From assembly GCA_928212115.1 (NCBI GenBank), contig CAKMRJ010000001.1, positions 183,251,029 through 183,315,028 of the forward strand: 64,000 bases of DNA. The letters run 5' to 3'. Of the stretch, positions 45,868 to 56,529 are shown piece by piece. This DNA is from Lactuca virosa (lineage: Eukaryota > Streptophyta > Magnoliopsida > Asterales > Asteraceae). Made by a program: the position numbers and the translations under genes. Position 1 is the first letter of the stretch, and every line of letters starts with the position of its first letter. The notes beneath the pieces were generated by a model. It did no database searches, was not told the origin of the DNA, and saw only the letters and a program-made list of their open reading frames with translations.

Positions 45868-46238
45868 TGTTGGATAAGGTGTCTAAGTCCATAACTATTT
45901 CTGGTATGTATTTGACCCGTTTTGGCATGGTCCATTTGGGTTACATGGCATCATGCATTTGAATAGACTAAAATGAGAGAAATAACACTTATGGTTTATT
46001 AATATATTATAAATTCTAATATATTAATAATATTATTTAATTAGTGTTGATCAAGAATTAATTTGGAATTAATTAAGTGATCAAAAGAAGACTAATTAAA
46101 TATATGGGTTGATTGTGTAAATCACTCATACTTGTATAGTGGACTAATGCTACATGGATTATCAAGTTGGGCTAAAACCCATAGGATGCTCCATGGTGTT
46201 TATAGAACCCATGGGTCATGGAAATGAAAGGTCATGAC

Positions 46239-46268
46239 AATTAGGGTTTACATGGTATAACCCTAATT
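46239..46268. promoter_or_regulatory. inverted telo-box-like repeat upstream of TATA
   Basis: Ten-base arms AATTAGGGTT and AACCCTAATT with a 10-base spacer, ending nine bases before the TATA box. Kept in the 3' LTR (53403-53430, nine-base arms) and in LTR D (33513-33540). Confidence 0.8.
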
Positions 46269-46277
46269 GTAACACAC

Positions 46278-46285
46278 TATATAAG
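46278..46285 (+). promoter_or_regulatory. TATA box of element C
   Basis: TATATAAG in both LTRs (also 53441-53448). Transcription would start near 46310. Confidence 0.75.
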
Positions 46286-46607
46286 GATCCTTATGTTCAC
46301 CAAAATCGGCACTTAAGAAATAAAGAAGAGGGCTAGCCAATTTCAAGTAGTGTGACATTTCTCTCAAGTTTATTCCAAGTGCATTTGGTGTTGTGTGAGA
46401 CATTTGAGGCATCACACTTTTGGTGCTAGGCTCTCAAGGTTTTCAAGGAATCCAAACTACTACAAGGTATGTTTTTCTAGCTTACTTTTATGTTTAAAAT
46501 ATCCTCATGTATGCTAGATATGATTATGAACCTTGGAAATCAAATTTTGCATGTATCTTAGTCAAACATAGATCCAAGGTTTCTAGGGTTGATGCTCAAA
46601 AATACAG

Positions 46608-46624
46608 TGGTATCAGAGCCTAGG
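46608..46624 (+). other. primer-binding site of element C (tRNA-Met)
   Basis: TGGTATCAGAGCCTAGG two bases after the LTR end. Confidence 0.93.
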
Positions 46625-46686
46625 CTTGTTTGTTTGATACTTGATGCAAAATAGCTGAAAAAGTCGAAATTATTGCTGTCTGCACA

Positions 46687-46776
46687 GGGGACTCGCCGAG
46701 TCCATGGGGGGACTCGACTAGTCCAAGCGTATCTTCAACCAACTCGGCGAGTCAGTTCTTGCACTCGACGAGTTGG
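46687..46776. repeat. ACTCG(N)CGAGT palindrome cluster after the PBS
   Basis: Four units: GGACTCGCCGAGTCC (46689-46703, perfect arms), GGACTCGACTAGTCC (46710-46724), AACTCGGCGAGTC (46741-46753) and ACTCGACGAGT (46763-46773). They lie 63-165 nt downstream of the primer-binding site. Confidence 0.9.
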
Positions 46777-47313
46777 CCAGGCAGAGTGCAGATTTTCGAC
46801 TTTTGCTGCTGGAAATGGACTAAAAACATTACCCTAAACTATTTTGGTGTTTTAAAACTTGTTTTAGATGGTGTAATGGTTGTTCTAATCCATTTACAAT
46901 GGCTAATATCAAAATTCCATGTTTATATGTGTTCATATCTTCTTGAAATTTTGATATGAATATTCATGTTCTTATGAGTTCTTGCAAAATCATAGGAATT
47001 ATGTGCTATTGATTGGTAGTTAATTCATGATCATGATGTGTTTTAATGGAGTTCATAACTTGCCCTCAAGTTATTGATAACCAAAAGTCACTTTGAAATA
47101 AATCCATTAAAAGAAAACATAAGTTACAAAAAATAAAGAGTCTTCATTTTTAATAAACAATAACTCATAAGCTATGAATTGAAAAGTTTTGTAAAGTTAC
47201 AAAACTTCCCCTCAAGTTTTGGAACATGTAAAGTCATCTAGTAAACTTTAGTTCCAACCCCTAGAAATTTAAAAGTTAAAATTCAACCCTTATACTTTGT
47301 AATATTATAAGTT

Positions 47314-47355
<42 letters not shown>

Positions 47356-48174
47356 ATATATATCTTATGTTATGTATTGTATATAGATCAAGTCGTTTTA
47401 CCGTTAGTAGGCCTCATTCACGAAGCCGATCTATAAGGGGGGTATAAGGTTGTTGCCTATAAAATGGCAGATTAATGGGTGTCCACTCTCACCCACCGCT
47501 TCCTTGACTGGTGGAGGGTCGTTATCCGAACGGGTAGGACAATGACTTAAAAATTCTCATTAAAAGTATATTGATTATTGTAAAGTAACTAAATGTTTTT
47601 ATAAATTCCCAATCTTAGTTACTTTAGGAAAATGTGAATAAGGTGCTAACCCATGAAATTACACTTTGCACTTTGATTAAGTCGTTAGTAGAGCGTGTGT
47701 GGTTAACCGGCACACTAACTTAGACTTAACAAGGTAGGCAAAGGGTGACTTAAGGTTTTTCATAGGTCGGTGGAGCGCGTGTGGCTAACCGGCACATCGA
47801 TTGAGTGAAAAACATTAAGGGTACCAAGTAATTTGCATGGTTACTTCACACCTTGTTTTGTGATCCTCGACATCCCAGTCACAAAACTTGAAGGGCACAC
47901 TCGAGATTGAAACATGCCGTTGAAAAGTTGAATGAATCTCAAAGAATCTAGGAGTTTCAAAAACCAATTAAAACCTAATAATTTATTTCGTTTTTCATGG
48001 TGGAAATTGGTGAATCGTCATTCACCTACCTTTCAAATATGTTATAGCTTAGATTACGGCATCCCTCTTCTAAGTTATAATATATTGTGATTGGATCCTA
48101 GCCTTAATTACATTTGGGTGTTTTATTAAGGACTATCTGAATATCTAATCTAAACTTGTTTTCTTCTTTTTCAG
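46777..48174 (+). other. leader region of element C, no gene
   Basis: No coding domain. An (AT)n run lies at about 47319-47360. Two near-palindromic stems, GTGTGTGGTTAACCGGCACAC (47695-47715) and a GTGTGGCTAACCGGCACAT relative (about 47778-47796), occur about 80 nt apart. Confidence 0.6.
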
Positions 48175-49845
48175 ATGTCTTCCAACAATGCTGCTTCTGG
48201 CTCTAACCCTACCGGCTCCTTCTCTCTCATGAACCTTTGTGGGAGAGTCATCTTTGATGGATCCAACTTTATGGATTGGATCAGGAACATCAGGATGGTC
48301 ACTCGGTATGAGGACAAGGAATATGTCCTCGACAAGGAGCTTAAGGTACCCGAGCCTTCTGTTTCTCCTGAGGAGGTCGCTTAATATGAGGCACATGAAA
48401 GAGATGCTACCAAAGTGGCATGCATCATGTTGGCCACTATGACAGCCGAGCTCCAAAAGTCCTATGAGGACTACTATCCTTTTGAGATGCATCAGGATTT
48501 GATGGACCGCTACCATCAGAGTGCTCGTCAAGAGCGATATGAAATCATCTCCTCCATGATAACAACCCGGATGAAGGATGGTGAACCCATCACGGGCCAC
48601 ATGCAGAAAATGCAAAGGTATGTGGACCGTTTGCTGAAGCTAAATGTGAACTTCCCTGAGGAGTTAGCAATAGATATCATTTTGCACTCCTTACCATCGT
48701 ACTATGATCAATTCCGCATGACATACCACATGAACAAGGAGGAAGTTACCCTCAGCAAGCTTCCAGGACTCCTAAAGACCGCTGAAACAGGTCTTAAAGG
48801 TAAGTCGGTTGTTACCACTCCTACTCCAAACTCCGCCTCTGTCCTGGCAATCGGGAAAAGTAGAGGGAAAAAGAGGAAGAACCCTTCGAAGGGTACCAAG
48901 GGTAAGACCCTTGATGGCTCCTCATCAAGTGGAACCAAGAAAGGTTTCGTCACTCCTTCTGACCCAAAAGAGGCTGAATGCTTCTATTGCCATGAAAAGT
49001 CGCATTGGAAGCGGAACTGCCCAAAGTGCCAGCAAGATATTAAGGATGGGAAAGTGAAACCCACCCATGCAGGTATTTACACAATATTGTCTAATAACTC
49101 ACCCAATTATAACTCTTGCCGCCTTGATACAGGATGCGGAAGTCACATATGTTCTGATTTGCAAGGACTAAGAAGAAGTGAGAATGTGGAGCATGGAAAG
49201 ATAAACTTGATCATGGGGAATACGAAAGCTTTACCTGTCACCAAGATTGGAGTTTATTCTTTGTTGCTAAGTAGTGGGTTTACATTGGATTTGAATAAAT
49301 GTTGTTACTCGCCTGGAATGGCAAGAAATATTATTTCTTTTCATGCTTTGTACAAACAAGGGTTTACCTTTTCTTTTGATAATGAAGTTGGTGGAATAAA
49401 TGGTTTCTTTAATAATGTTCTTTATTTTAAAGCATTACCTTGTGATGTGGTGTATGAAGCTGTGTCTGTTATAGATAACCTAGGAAATAATGTGTTGTGT
49501 ATTGATTCTTCTAATAATAATAACTTGGATAAAGCATCATTATGGCATTGTCGTCTTGGACATGTAAGCAAGAAACGCATAGGCCAACTCCAAAAGGATG
49601 GAGTCTTGGAGTTATTTGACCTAAAGGATAGTTGTGAATCATGCTTACTTGGAAAAATGACAAAGTCACCCTTTACTGGTTCTTGTGCAAGGGGTGAAGG
49701 TTTGTTGGATCTAGTGCACATAGATGTGTGTGAACCCTTCAAAACTGCCACAAGGGATGCTAATCGTTATTATGTGAGTTTTACATATGATTATAGTATA
49801 TATGGATATGTCTACTTAATCAAGCATAAGTCAGAGACTTTTTGA
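48175..49845 (+). pseudogene. gag-pol: gag, protease, integrase N-terminal half (element C)
   Basis: ATG at 48175 (MSSNNAASGSNPTGSFSLMN). A single nonsense codon (TAA 48382-48384, probably from CAA Gln) interrupts gag early; afterwards the frame is open to 49843. Gag motifs: LMDRYHQSARQERYEIISSM, HMQKMQRYVDRLLKLNVNFP; zinc knuckle CFYCHEKSHWKRNC (CX2CX4HX4C, intact, about 48978-49021). Protease active site DTGCGSHIC at 49126, intact. Integrase HHCC domain: WHCRLGHVSKKRIGQLQKDG, CESCLLGK (49543-49665). First catalytic Asp in LVHIDVC (about 49714-49734). A frameshift at about 49840 ends the frame inside the integrase core. Confidence 0.9.
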
Positions 49846-50622
49846 AAGGTCTAAAGAGTTTAAACAAGAAGTCGAGAATTAATTGGGCAGGAACATTAAG
49901 ATGCTTCGATCCTATCGTGGTGGTGAGTATCTTAGTACAGAGTTCCTCGATTATCTTAAGGAATGTGGGATTGTCTCACAATCGACACCTCTCAGGACAC
50001 CATAGTTAAATGGTGTGGCTGAGAGGCGTAATCGAACCTTGTTGAATATGGTTCATTCCATGATGAGTCGAGCTTCGCTACAAATCTCATTCTGGGGGTA
50101 TGCCTTAGAGACTGCCGCCCATATCCTTAATCTAGTCCCTACAAAGAAAGTTTCCAAAACTCCTCATGAGATGTGGACTGGAAAAGTTCCTAATCTAGAC
50201 CACATCAAGATTTGTGGTTGCGAGGCTTTCGTGAGGCGTGAGACTCATGATAAGCTCGAACCTCAAAGTGAGAGGTGTATTTTCATCGGCTACCCATGGA
50301 AATCCTTTGGTTACCTCTTCTACAGACCCAGTGAGAATGTGGTCTTTGTAGCAAGGAGGGGGTGTCTTTCGAGAGAGAGAGTTCATAAGCCCAGGAAACA
50401 GTAGGAGGCAAATTGACCTCAAAGAAATTTGAGAGTCAAGTGGTGAAGGAACTTCAAACCCTAGCAGTCAACCCGAGGAGGAAACTCCTGTTGATCCAAT
50501 TGACGAGTCTGTACCTCTAAGGCGTTCCACAAGGGTTAGGAATGCACCTGAGCACTACTATGGTCTCCATATTACTGCGGAAGGTGAGACACTTATCAGT
50601 GATGGGACACTGGTAAGTCTGG
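49846..50622 (+). pseudogene. pol: integrase C-terminal half (element C)
   Basis: Continues in another frame with nonsense codons near 49880 and 50005. The second catalytic motif reads LRS-Y-RGGEYLS: the Asp codon is now TAT (49913-49915), so integrase is inactive even apart from the stops. NGVAERRNRTLLNMVHSMMS, FWGYALETAAHILNLVPTKK, HIKICGCEAFVRRE and RCIFIGYPWKSFGYLFYRP (50015-50330) are standard copia integrase blocks. A frame change between about 50404 and 50620 leads to RT. Confidence 0.88.
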
Positions 50623-52209
50623 ATGAACCTAACAACTATGCGGAAGCCATGGCAGGCCCCCGAGTCTGCTAAATGGAAAGAGGCAATGGACAGCGAGATA
50701 CAGTCCATGTATGAAAATCAAGGTTGGAACTTGATTGATAATGTACCAGGTCGTAAGACAGTTGGGTGCAAATGGATCTTCAAGACGAAGACCAACATGG
50801 ATGGTAATGTACACATGTATAAGGCGCGACCGGTTGCAAAGGGCTTTTCTCAAACTCCGAGAGTTGATTATGATGAGACCTTTTCACCAGTAGCAAAGAT
50901 TAAGTCTATTAGGGTCCTGTTAGCCATTGCTGCATTTCATGATTATGAAATATGGTAAATGGATTTCAAAACCGCCTTCCTTAATGGAAGTTTGGTTGAA
51001 GATGTTTACATGTGTCAGCCAGAGGGTTTTGTCAGTACAGAATACCCTAATAGAGTGTGTAAGCTTGAGAAATCCATCTATGGATTGAAACAAGCACCTC
51101 GCAGATGGAATCTTTGTTTCGATGAGAAAGTCAAAGAGTTTGGCTTTTCGAGGGGTGAAGATGAATCTTGTGTATATGTCAAGGCTGGTGGGAGTATAGT
51201 TAGCTTTTTGGTACTGTATGTGGATGACATACTACTCATAGGAAATGACATCCCAACCTTGGAGGAAGTGAAGTCCTGGCTTGGGAAGTGTTTCGCTATG
51301 AAAGACCTAGGAGAAGCTGCCTATATTCTAGGGATAAGGATTTTGAGAGACCGGAGTAAAAGACTAATTGGACTTAGTCAGAGTACCTACTTGGATAAGG
51401 TGTTGAAGAGGTTCAACATGCAAGATTCCACGAAAGGAGAGTTACCTATCTAGAGTAACACCAGATTGAGTAAGACTCGGAGCCCGAGTACCGAGGCTGA
51501 GATAGCAGAAATGAGTCGAGTACCTTATGCTTCCGCTGTAGGCTCGATCATGTATGTTATGACTTGTACTCGTCCTGATGTAGCCTTTGCTTTGAGCATG
51601 GTTAGCAGATATCAGGGGAATCCTGGCAAGGCTCACTAGACCGCGGTAAAGAATACCCTCAAGTACATTCGGAGGACTAAGGATTGGGTTCTTACCCTCG
51701 GTGGGAGTGATGACTTGAGAGTTGTAGGGTATAGTGATGCAAGCTTTCAGACTGATAGGGATAATTTCCGCTCTCAGTCAGGCTGGGTCTTTACCTTAAA
51801 TGGAGGAGCAATTTCTTGGAAATTTTCCAAGCAGGAGACAGTGGCTGATTCAACTTGCGAATCAGAGTATATAGCGGCAAGCGAGGCAGCAAAGGAGGCA
51901 ATATGGCTAAAGAACTTCATTGGAGACCTTGGAGTTGTACCAGCTATAAAGGAGCCTATGGAAATTTTCTGTGATAGTGAAAGTGCAGTTGCCTTAGCGA
52001 AAGAACCAAGGGATCATCGGAGATCCAGACACATCGACAGAAAATACCATTTCATCAGACATCGAATAGAAGAAGGACTCCTTGTGGCAAAGAGGGTATC
52101 ATCAGATGAGAACCCAGCAGATCCCCTCACGAAGGGACTGGGTAGGGTAAAGCATCTCCAGCATGCGAGGCGCATAGGGCTGAAGGATGATATTAGTTTT
52201 AGCAGTTAG
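50623..52209 (+). pseudogene. pol: RT and RNase H (element C)
   Basis: One frame with stops at 50956-50958 ([16 protein letters not shown], normally Gln), 51451-51453 and about 51637. [79 protein letters not shown], intact YVDD at 51217-51228, SRVPYASAVGSIMYVMTCTR. RNase H: GYSDASFQTDRDNFRSQSGW, TCESEYIAASEAAKEAIWLK, IFCDSESAVALAKEPRDHRR, HIDRKYHFIRHRIEEG, ENPADPLTKGL. All RNase H acidic motifs are present. Ends at TAG 52207-52209. Confidence 0.9.
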
Positions 52210-53003
52210 ATAGCTCTAAAATTTTTAAAGTGTAATTAACATTTGATGATGAATAAAAGTTGTGTTTATTTATGAGTAAAGTGTTGCTATCTTTTGTCAA
52301 TCGTTTACTATTATTTCTTTTGCATGTTTTTACTTCCAGAATAATTATGTTATGTTGTTTCATATTATTCAAATTCTCCACTGTCATGGGTTGGCTTGTA
52401 GAGGTCTAAGATGTTGGACATAGCTACAACACTCATGAGTGCTCATAAGCTCTAAGTATTGGATTCAACCCACGCTCACTGGTATCACTTCATGGAATTT
52501 ATCTCGAGTGATCGTGAGACGGTAACATCATATAAGTCTTCAAACCTGGAGATATGACTTGTTGCCTATGAGTTGGTTATGCATTGATCGTATTAAAACG
52601 CATTGGTAACTCGATGTTATAAAACATGCTTTTGTGTGTGATTCAACAAGTATTAGAACAAGCATATGAGTCGAAGTTTATCTGTTCCTTCTTGGATTAG
52701 AAGCGATATATGGGCCCCTCGATGTTTTTGTTTTGACCTATGTACCGGGCCCGGTCAGAACTAAGTTGATGTGTTCAATCAAGTTCTTTGTCAAACAAAT
52801 CAGAAATCGGGAAACAAATTGTTGGACAATAAGTAAGACATTGTTCCATGTATTTTTCCGGCTGATATCTAGAACAGAGGATTATATGATCACTTATCTT
52901 AAATGGCGTATCATCATCATCTCAGTTCCGAGAGATCTTGAAAGAGTTACGATTGCTGATCGGTTCCTGAAGTCATACTTGCAATTATAGTTATTAGACT
53001 TAT
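52210..53003 (+). other. 3' untranslated tail of element C
   Basis: No gene; related to the tail of element D. Confidence 0.6.
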
Positions 53004-53016
53004 CCAAGTGGGAGAC
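53004..53016 (+). other. polypurine tract of element C
   Basis: CCAAGTGGGAGAC directly before the 3' LTR. Confidence 0.9.
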
Positions 53017-53795
53017 TGTTGGATTATGAGTCTAAGTCCATAAGTATTTCTGATATGTACTTGACCCGGTTTGGCATGGTCCATTTGGGTTGCATGACAT
53101 CATACATTTGGATAGACTAAAATGAGAGAAATAACACTTATGGTTTATTAATATATTATAAGTTCTAATATATTAATAATAATATTATTTAATTAGTGTT
53201 GATCAAGAATTAATTTGGAATTAATTAAGTGATCAAAAGAAGACTAATTAAATATATTGGTTGATTGTGTAAATCACTCATACTTGTATAGTGGACAAAT
53301 GCTACATGGATTATCAAGTTGGGCTAAAACCCATAGGATGCTCCATGGATGCTCCATGGTGTTTATAGAACCCATGGGTCATGGAAATGAAAGGTCATGA
53401 CCATTAGGGTTTACATGGTGTAACCCTAATTGTAACACACTATATAAGGATCCTTATGTTCACCAAAATCGGCACTTAAGCAAGAAAGAAGAGGGCTAGC
53501 CGATTTCAAGTAGTGTGACATTTCTCTCAAGTTTATTCCAAGTGCATTTGGTGTTGTGTGAAACATTTGAGGCATAACACTTGGGGTGCTAGACACTCAA
53601 GGTTTTCAAGGAATCCAAACTACTACAAGGTATGTTTTTCTAGCTTACTTTTATGTTTAAAAGTTCGCCATGTATGCTAGATAGGATTATGAACCTTGGA
53701 AATCAAATTTTGCATGTATCTTAGTTAAACATAGATCCAAGGTTTCTAGGGTAACATGAACACCTTAGGAGTGTTAGAATGCTCAAAACCCTACA
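53017..53795 (+). repeat. 3' LTR of element C
   Basis: 779 bp. Differs from the 5' LTR by scattered substitutions, an 11-bp duplication (GGATGCTCCAT, about 53337-53358) and an extra stretch of about 26 bp near its end. Confidence 0.92.
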
Positions 53796-53800
53796 CATTA

Positions 53801-54440
53801 TTGGTGCAGATGCGATCACAGTGCACCCCGCTAAGATAATGGCAGTCAGGGAGTGGCCAAGGCCGAAAACTCCTACTGACATACGTAGTTTCTTAGGTTT
53901 AGCGGGTTCTTATCGGAGATTTATCAAAGATTTCTCCAAGGTTGCGGGTTCGCTGACTAAGTTGACGAAAAAGACATAGTTGTTTGTTTGGACTGACAAG
54001 CAGGAGGATGAATTTCAGATATTGAAGAAGCTCTTGTGTGAGGCTCATGTTTTATCCCTTCCCAAGGGAAAAGAGGATTTTTTGATTTTCAGTGATGTGT
54101 CATATATAGGATTAGGTTGTGTACTCATGCAGCGATGGAAAGAGATCGCTTACGCTTCCGTTAGCTGAAAAATGTCGAGCGCAATTATTCGGAGCACGAT
54201 TTAGAGTTGGCATCTGTGGTATTTGCACTCAAGTTATGGAGACATTAATTGTATGGAACAAAGTGCACGTTATATACTGTTCAAAATAGCTTGCAACATA
54301 TTCAAAACCAGAAAGAGCTGAATATGAGGCAGCGACATAGGGTAGAGTTACTTGCAGCGACATAGAAAGAGCATCAACTACCACCCGATAAAAACGAATG
54401 TGGTAGTTGATGCTCTGAGTCCTAAGGAGGCGAGGGTGTC
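53801..54440 (+). pseudogene. pol: RT end and RNase H (element F, continued)
   Basis: Resumes gypsy RT in the frame left at 45867 once the copia insertion plus one TSD is discounted. [40 protein letters not shown] (to 53950), a TAG at about 53977, RNase H fragments LPKGKEDFLIFSDVSYIGLG and CVLMQRWKEIAYASVS (to 54168), then decayed LNMRQRHR and VVVDALSPKEA pieces near 54320-54430. No integrase follows, so the element is truncated. Confidence 0.82.
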
Positions 54441-55559
54441 ATATTCCACAAGTTGGCTTCTCTTTTACCGCCACTTGTCCCTCTTTTATATCTTCTTCAA
54501 ATAATTTTTTTAATAGCCATATTTTATAAACTAAATGAATATTATATTTATAAAATAAATAGATAAAATATATGGAAATACGTAATATACAATTCTCTAC
54601 AAAATGATACCAATATTCATATATTTTTTATTTAATTTTTGTATAAAATTTTAGATTGGGGTTGGTTGGGTTGAGTTGCTAATGGATGTAAAAAATTCTG
54701 TTTAATTAGGTTGTATATGTGGAAAAAAGAGAAATTATTTTTTTAATAGATAGTTTGTTAGCTTTGACTAGGAATGAGAGTAGCCTAATGAAATCCTCAA
54801 CACAACCAATCCATGGAATAAAAGAATCCAGGGGTTAGACAAGCTAAATCAAACAAATGTCTATAAAATGTTACGTGGAAATTAAACTTGATATCAGATT
54901 CAGAGGTTCTAGAGATAAGGCGAGAGGCTGAGAAACTGAGTAAGAGAGAAGTGTGAGAGGCTCAGAGAGTGAGATGAAGGGAGCATAGTAAAAGCCTCGA
55001 GGTTAGGTTTTGAAACTTTTCTATATTTACTTGTTTAATAAAACATATAACATTTATTAAAAATATATTAAATAATTAATAATATGTATGCCATGTCGGT
55101 TTTCGTAGGTTTGGGTCGGTTTCTTTAGGTTTAAACACATTGGGTCGGTTTGGTTTTAAATGTGCAAACCTAACCCAACCCGAATTTTTCATTTTTGAAA
55201 AATGTAAACCCATAGCCGATTATTTGGATTCGGTTTTTGTTTTTTATTTTGCTCAGTCCTAATAAAAGTAAACAATTTAAACAAGTCATCTAGCCGTAAT
55301 TTTCGTATATCTTCTGTAAGACCATTTTTTTGTTATGTATCTTCATCATTAGTCATTAAAACATTTTTTATGTTGTTAGTTGTCATAAAAAAACATTATC
55401 TTTCGTTGTAGCAACTTGACCTAATCTTTATCTCTTTTCTTTACAGCCACTATCATTTTCTGTCAGCCCTAATCTTTATCTCTTTTCTTTACAGCCACTA
55501 TCTTTACATAATTTTTTTCAGAATTGGGGCTATATCAATGATCTATGAAGGGGTTATTA
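54441..55559. other. unassigned AT-rich DNA
   Basis: No coding domain. ATTGGGGTTGGTTGGGTTG (54654-54672) and CAAACCTAACCCAACCCGAA (about 55167-55186) are partly complementary, which could mark a small non-autonomous DNA element, but boundaries are not clear. A 35-bp phrase (CCTAATCTTTATCTC... AGCCACTATC) is tandemly duplicated at about 55430-55504. Confidence 0.4.
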
Positions 55560-56286
55560 CGATGAACAAATAACTTCATCAGAGATTGTATTCATGTTAT
55601 TATTTTTATCTCTCGTTGTAATTGAGAGAAAAAATTTTGAAGAACACTTGAACAAACGTTAGTACAAGATAATAAGTTGCGGAATAAGTTAATCTCAAGG
55701 ATCAAGTTAGCTCAACAATAATAAGTTAGAAGTGTTAGATAGTTAGTTGCGGAAATGTCAAGGAAATATAAATGACAACAAGTTATATCAAGTAAACACC
55801 AAGTTGATTCATAACAAGGTTTGCAATCAAACACAAGTTAGTAAATGCGAACAACTTAAGGTGAAGAGGAACTCGGTTTATCAGGAGATAATAGATAGAG
55901 ATGAAAGATCTTTGTATTGCAATGATAGTTCAGAAAGATTGTGAATGTGTGTAAATTACATGAAGTCGGATACTCTATTTATAGAGTCCTAAAAAGTTAC
56001 ATACCGAAATAAACAAATATTAAACTACTAAATTCAGTGACCATCAAAGGTTCACTGGATAATACAAAGTGTGTACGCTAAGTCAGTAATAAAACAAAAC
56101 ATATCTTCATGCAATCTTCATTTCTGTGGTAGATGTTGCAGTTTTGGTTTACTTCGGTTGCGTTTCAACAAGACTTATCCAATTACGGTAGACAACTTCT
56201 ACTACGGTATTAACTACAACTGTGGTATCAACTGCAATCCATACTCCAGTTCCTTGGCTAAAGAGGGTCATTTTCTTGTATCAACA
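55560..56286 (-). repeat. 3' LTR of minus-strand copia element G
   Basis: The right edge is firm: the minus strand reads a polypurine tract CACTTTGGGGGAAAT (56301-56287), then TGTTGATACAAG. TATAAATAG on the minus strand lies at 55983-55975 inside CTCTATTTATAGAG. The left edge is approximate. Confidence 0.65.
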
Positions 56287-56529
56287 ATTTCCCCCAAAGT
56301 GAGATCTTAGCTATCTTCTTCACTTGTTCAATTTTAGGAACTTGATGAGAATCCACCAGAGTTTCCTAACTTCGAGCAAGCACTGGATTCTTCTTGTGAT
56401 TTCAAACTTGACTTCTTGCCTTGTAGTTTTTGACCCCATATGGTCTATCATTAGACTAGATTTTCTCAAATGCGGTACCATACTTGGCATGGAAGAGGTT
56501 TAGGCATTCGAACTCCATGGCGAGTCTCT

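Larger units (their letters stand above)
45868..46606 (+). repeat. 5' LTR of element C
   Basis: TGTTGGATAAGG ... AAAAATACA. Inverted repeat AATTAGGGTT...AACCCTAATT at 46239-46268, TATATAAG at 46278-46285, and a consensus splice donor ACAAG/GTATGT at 46466/46467. Confidence 0.92.
46467..48174 (+). other. candidate leader intron of element C
   Basis: Donor CTACAAG/GTATGT in the LTR; acceptor TTTTCTTCTTTTTCAG ends at 48174, so the gag ATG (48175) is the first codon after splicing. The presumed first exon (about 46310-46466) contains no ATG, whereas the 1708-nt interval contains many. It includes the primer-binding site and the palindrome cluster. The donor is identical in the 3' LTR (53629/53630). 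Inferred from sequence only. Confidence 0.55.
45868..53795 (+). mobile_element. complete Ty1-copia element C
   Basis: 7928 bp with LTRs of 739 and 779 bp, tRNA-Met primer-binding site, gag-PR-IN-RT-RNase H in copia order, polypurine tract and TSD CATTA, inserted in RT of gypsy element F. Over the first ~480 LTR bases I count about 17 differences plus two indels, so the insertion is older than G1. It has the best-preserved complete coding layout of the window, but with several nonsense codons and frameshifts. Confidence 0.93.
41658..54440 (+). mobile_element. gypsy element F, interrupted by copia C
   Basis: Plus-strand Ty3-gypsy element: 5'-truncated LTR (41658-43283), primer-binding site, gag, protease, RT to 45867, then after the 7.9-kb copia insertion the rest of RT and RNase H (53801 to about 54440), where it is truncated before integrase. 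It is strongly decayed. Confidence 0.8.

Noticed and set aside
46239..46268. TTAGGGTTT/AACCCTAA as an interstitial telomere
   Set aside because: Only one inverted pair without tandem repeats; it lies at a fixed place before a TATA box in LTRs.
54654..55186. A MITE with terminal inverted repeats GGTTGGGTTG/CAACCCAACC
   Set aside because: Arms match only partly, no TSD was found, and similar phrases recur inside the region.
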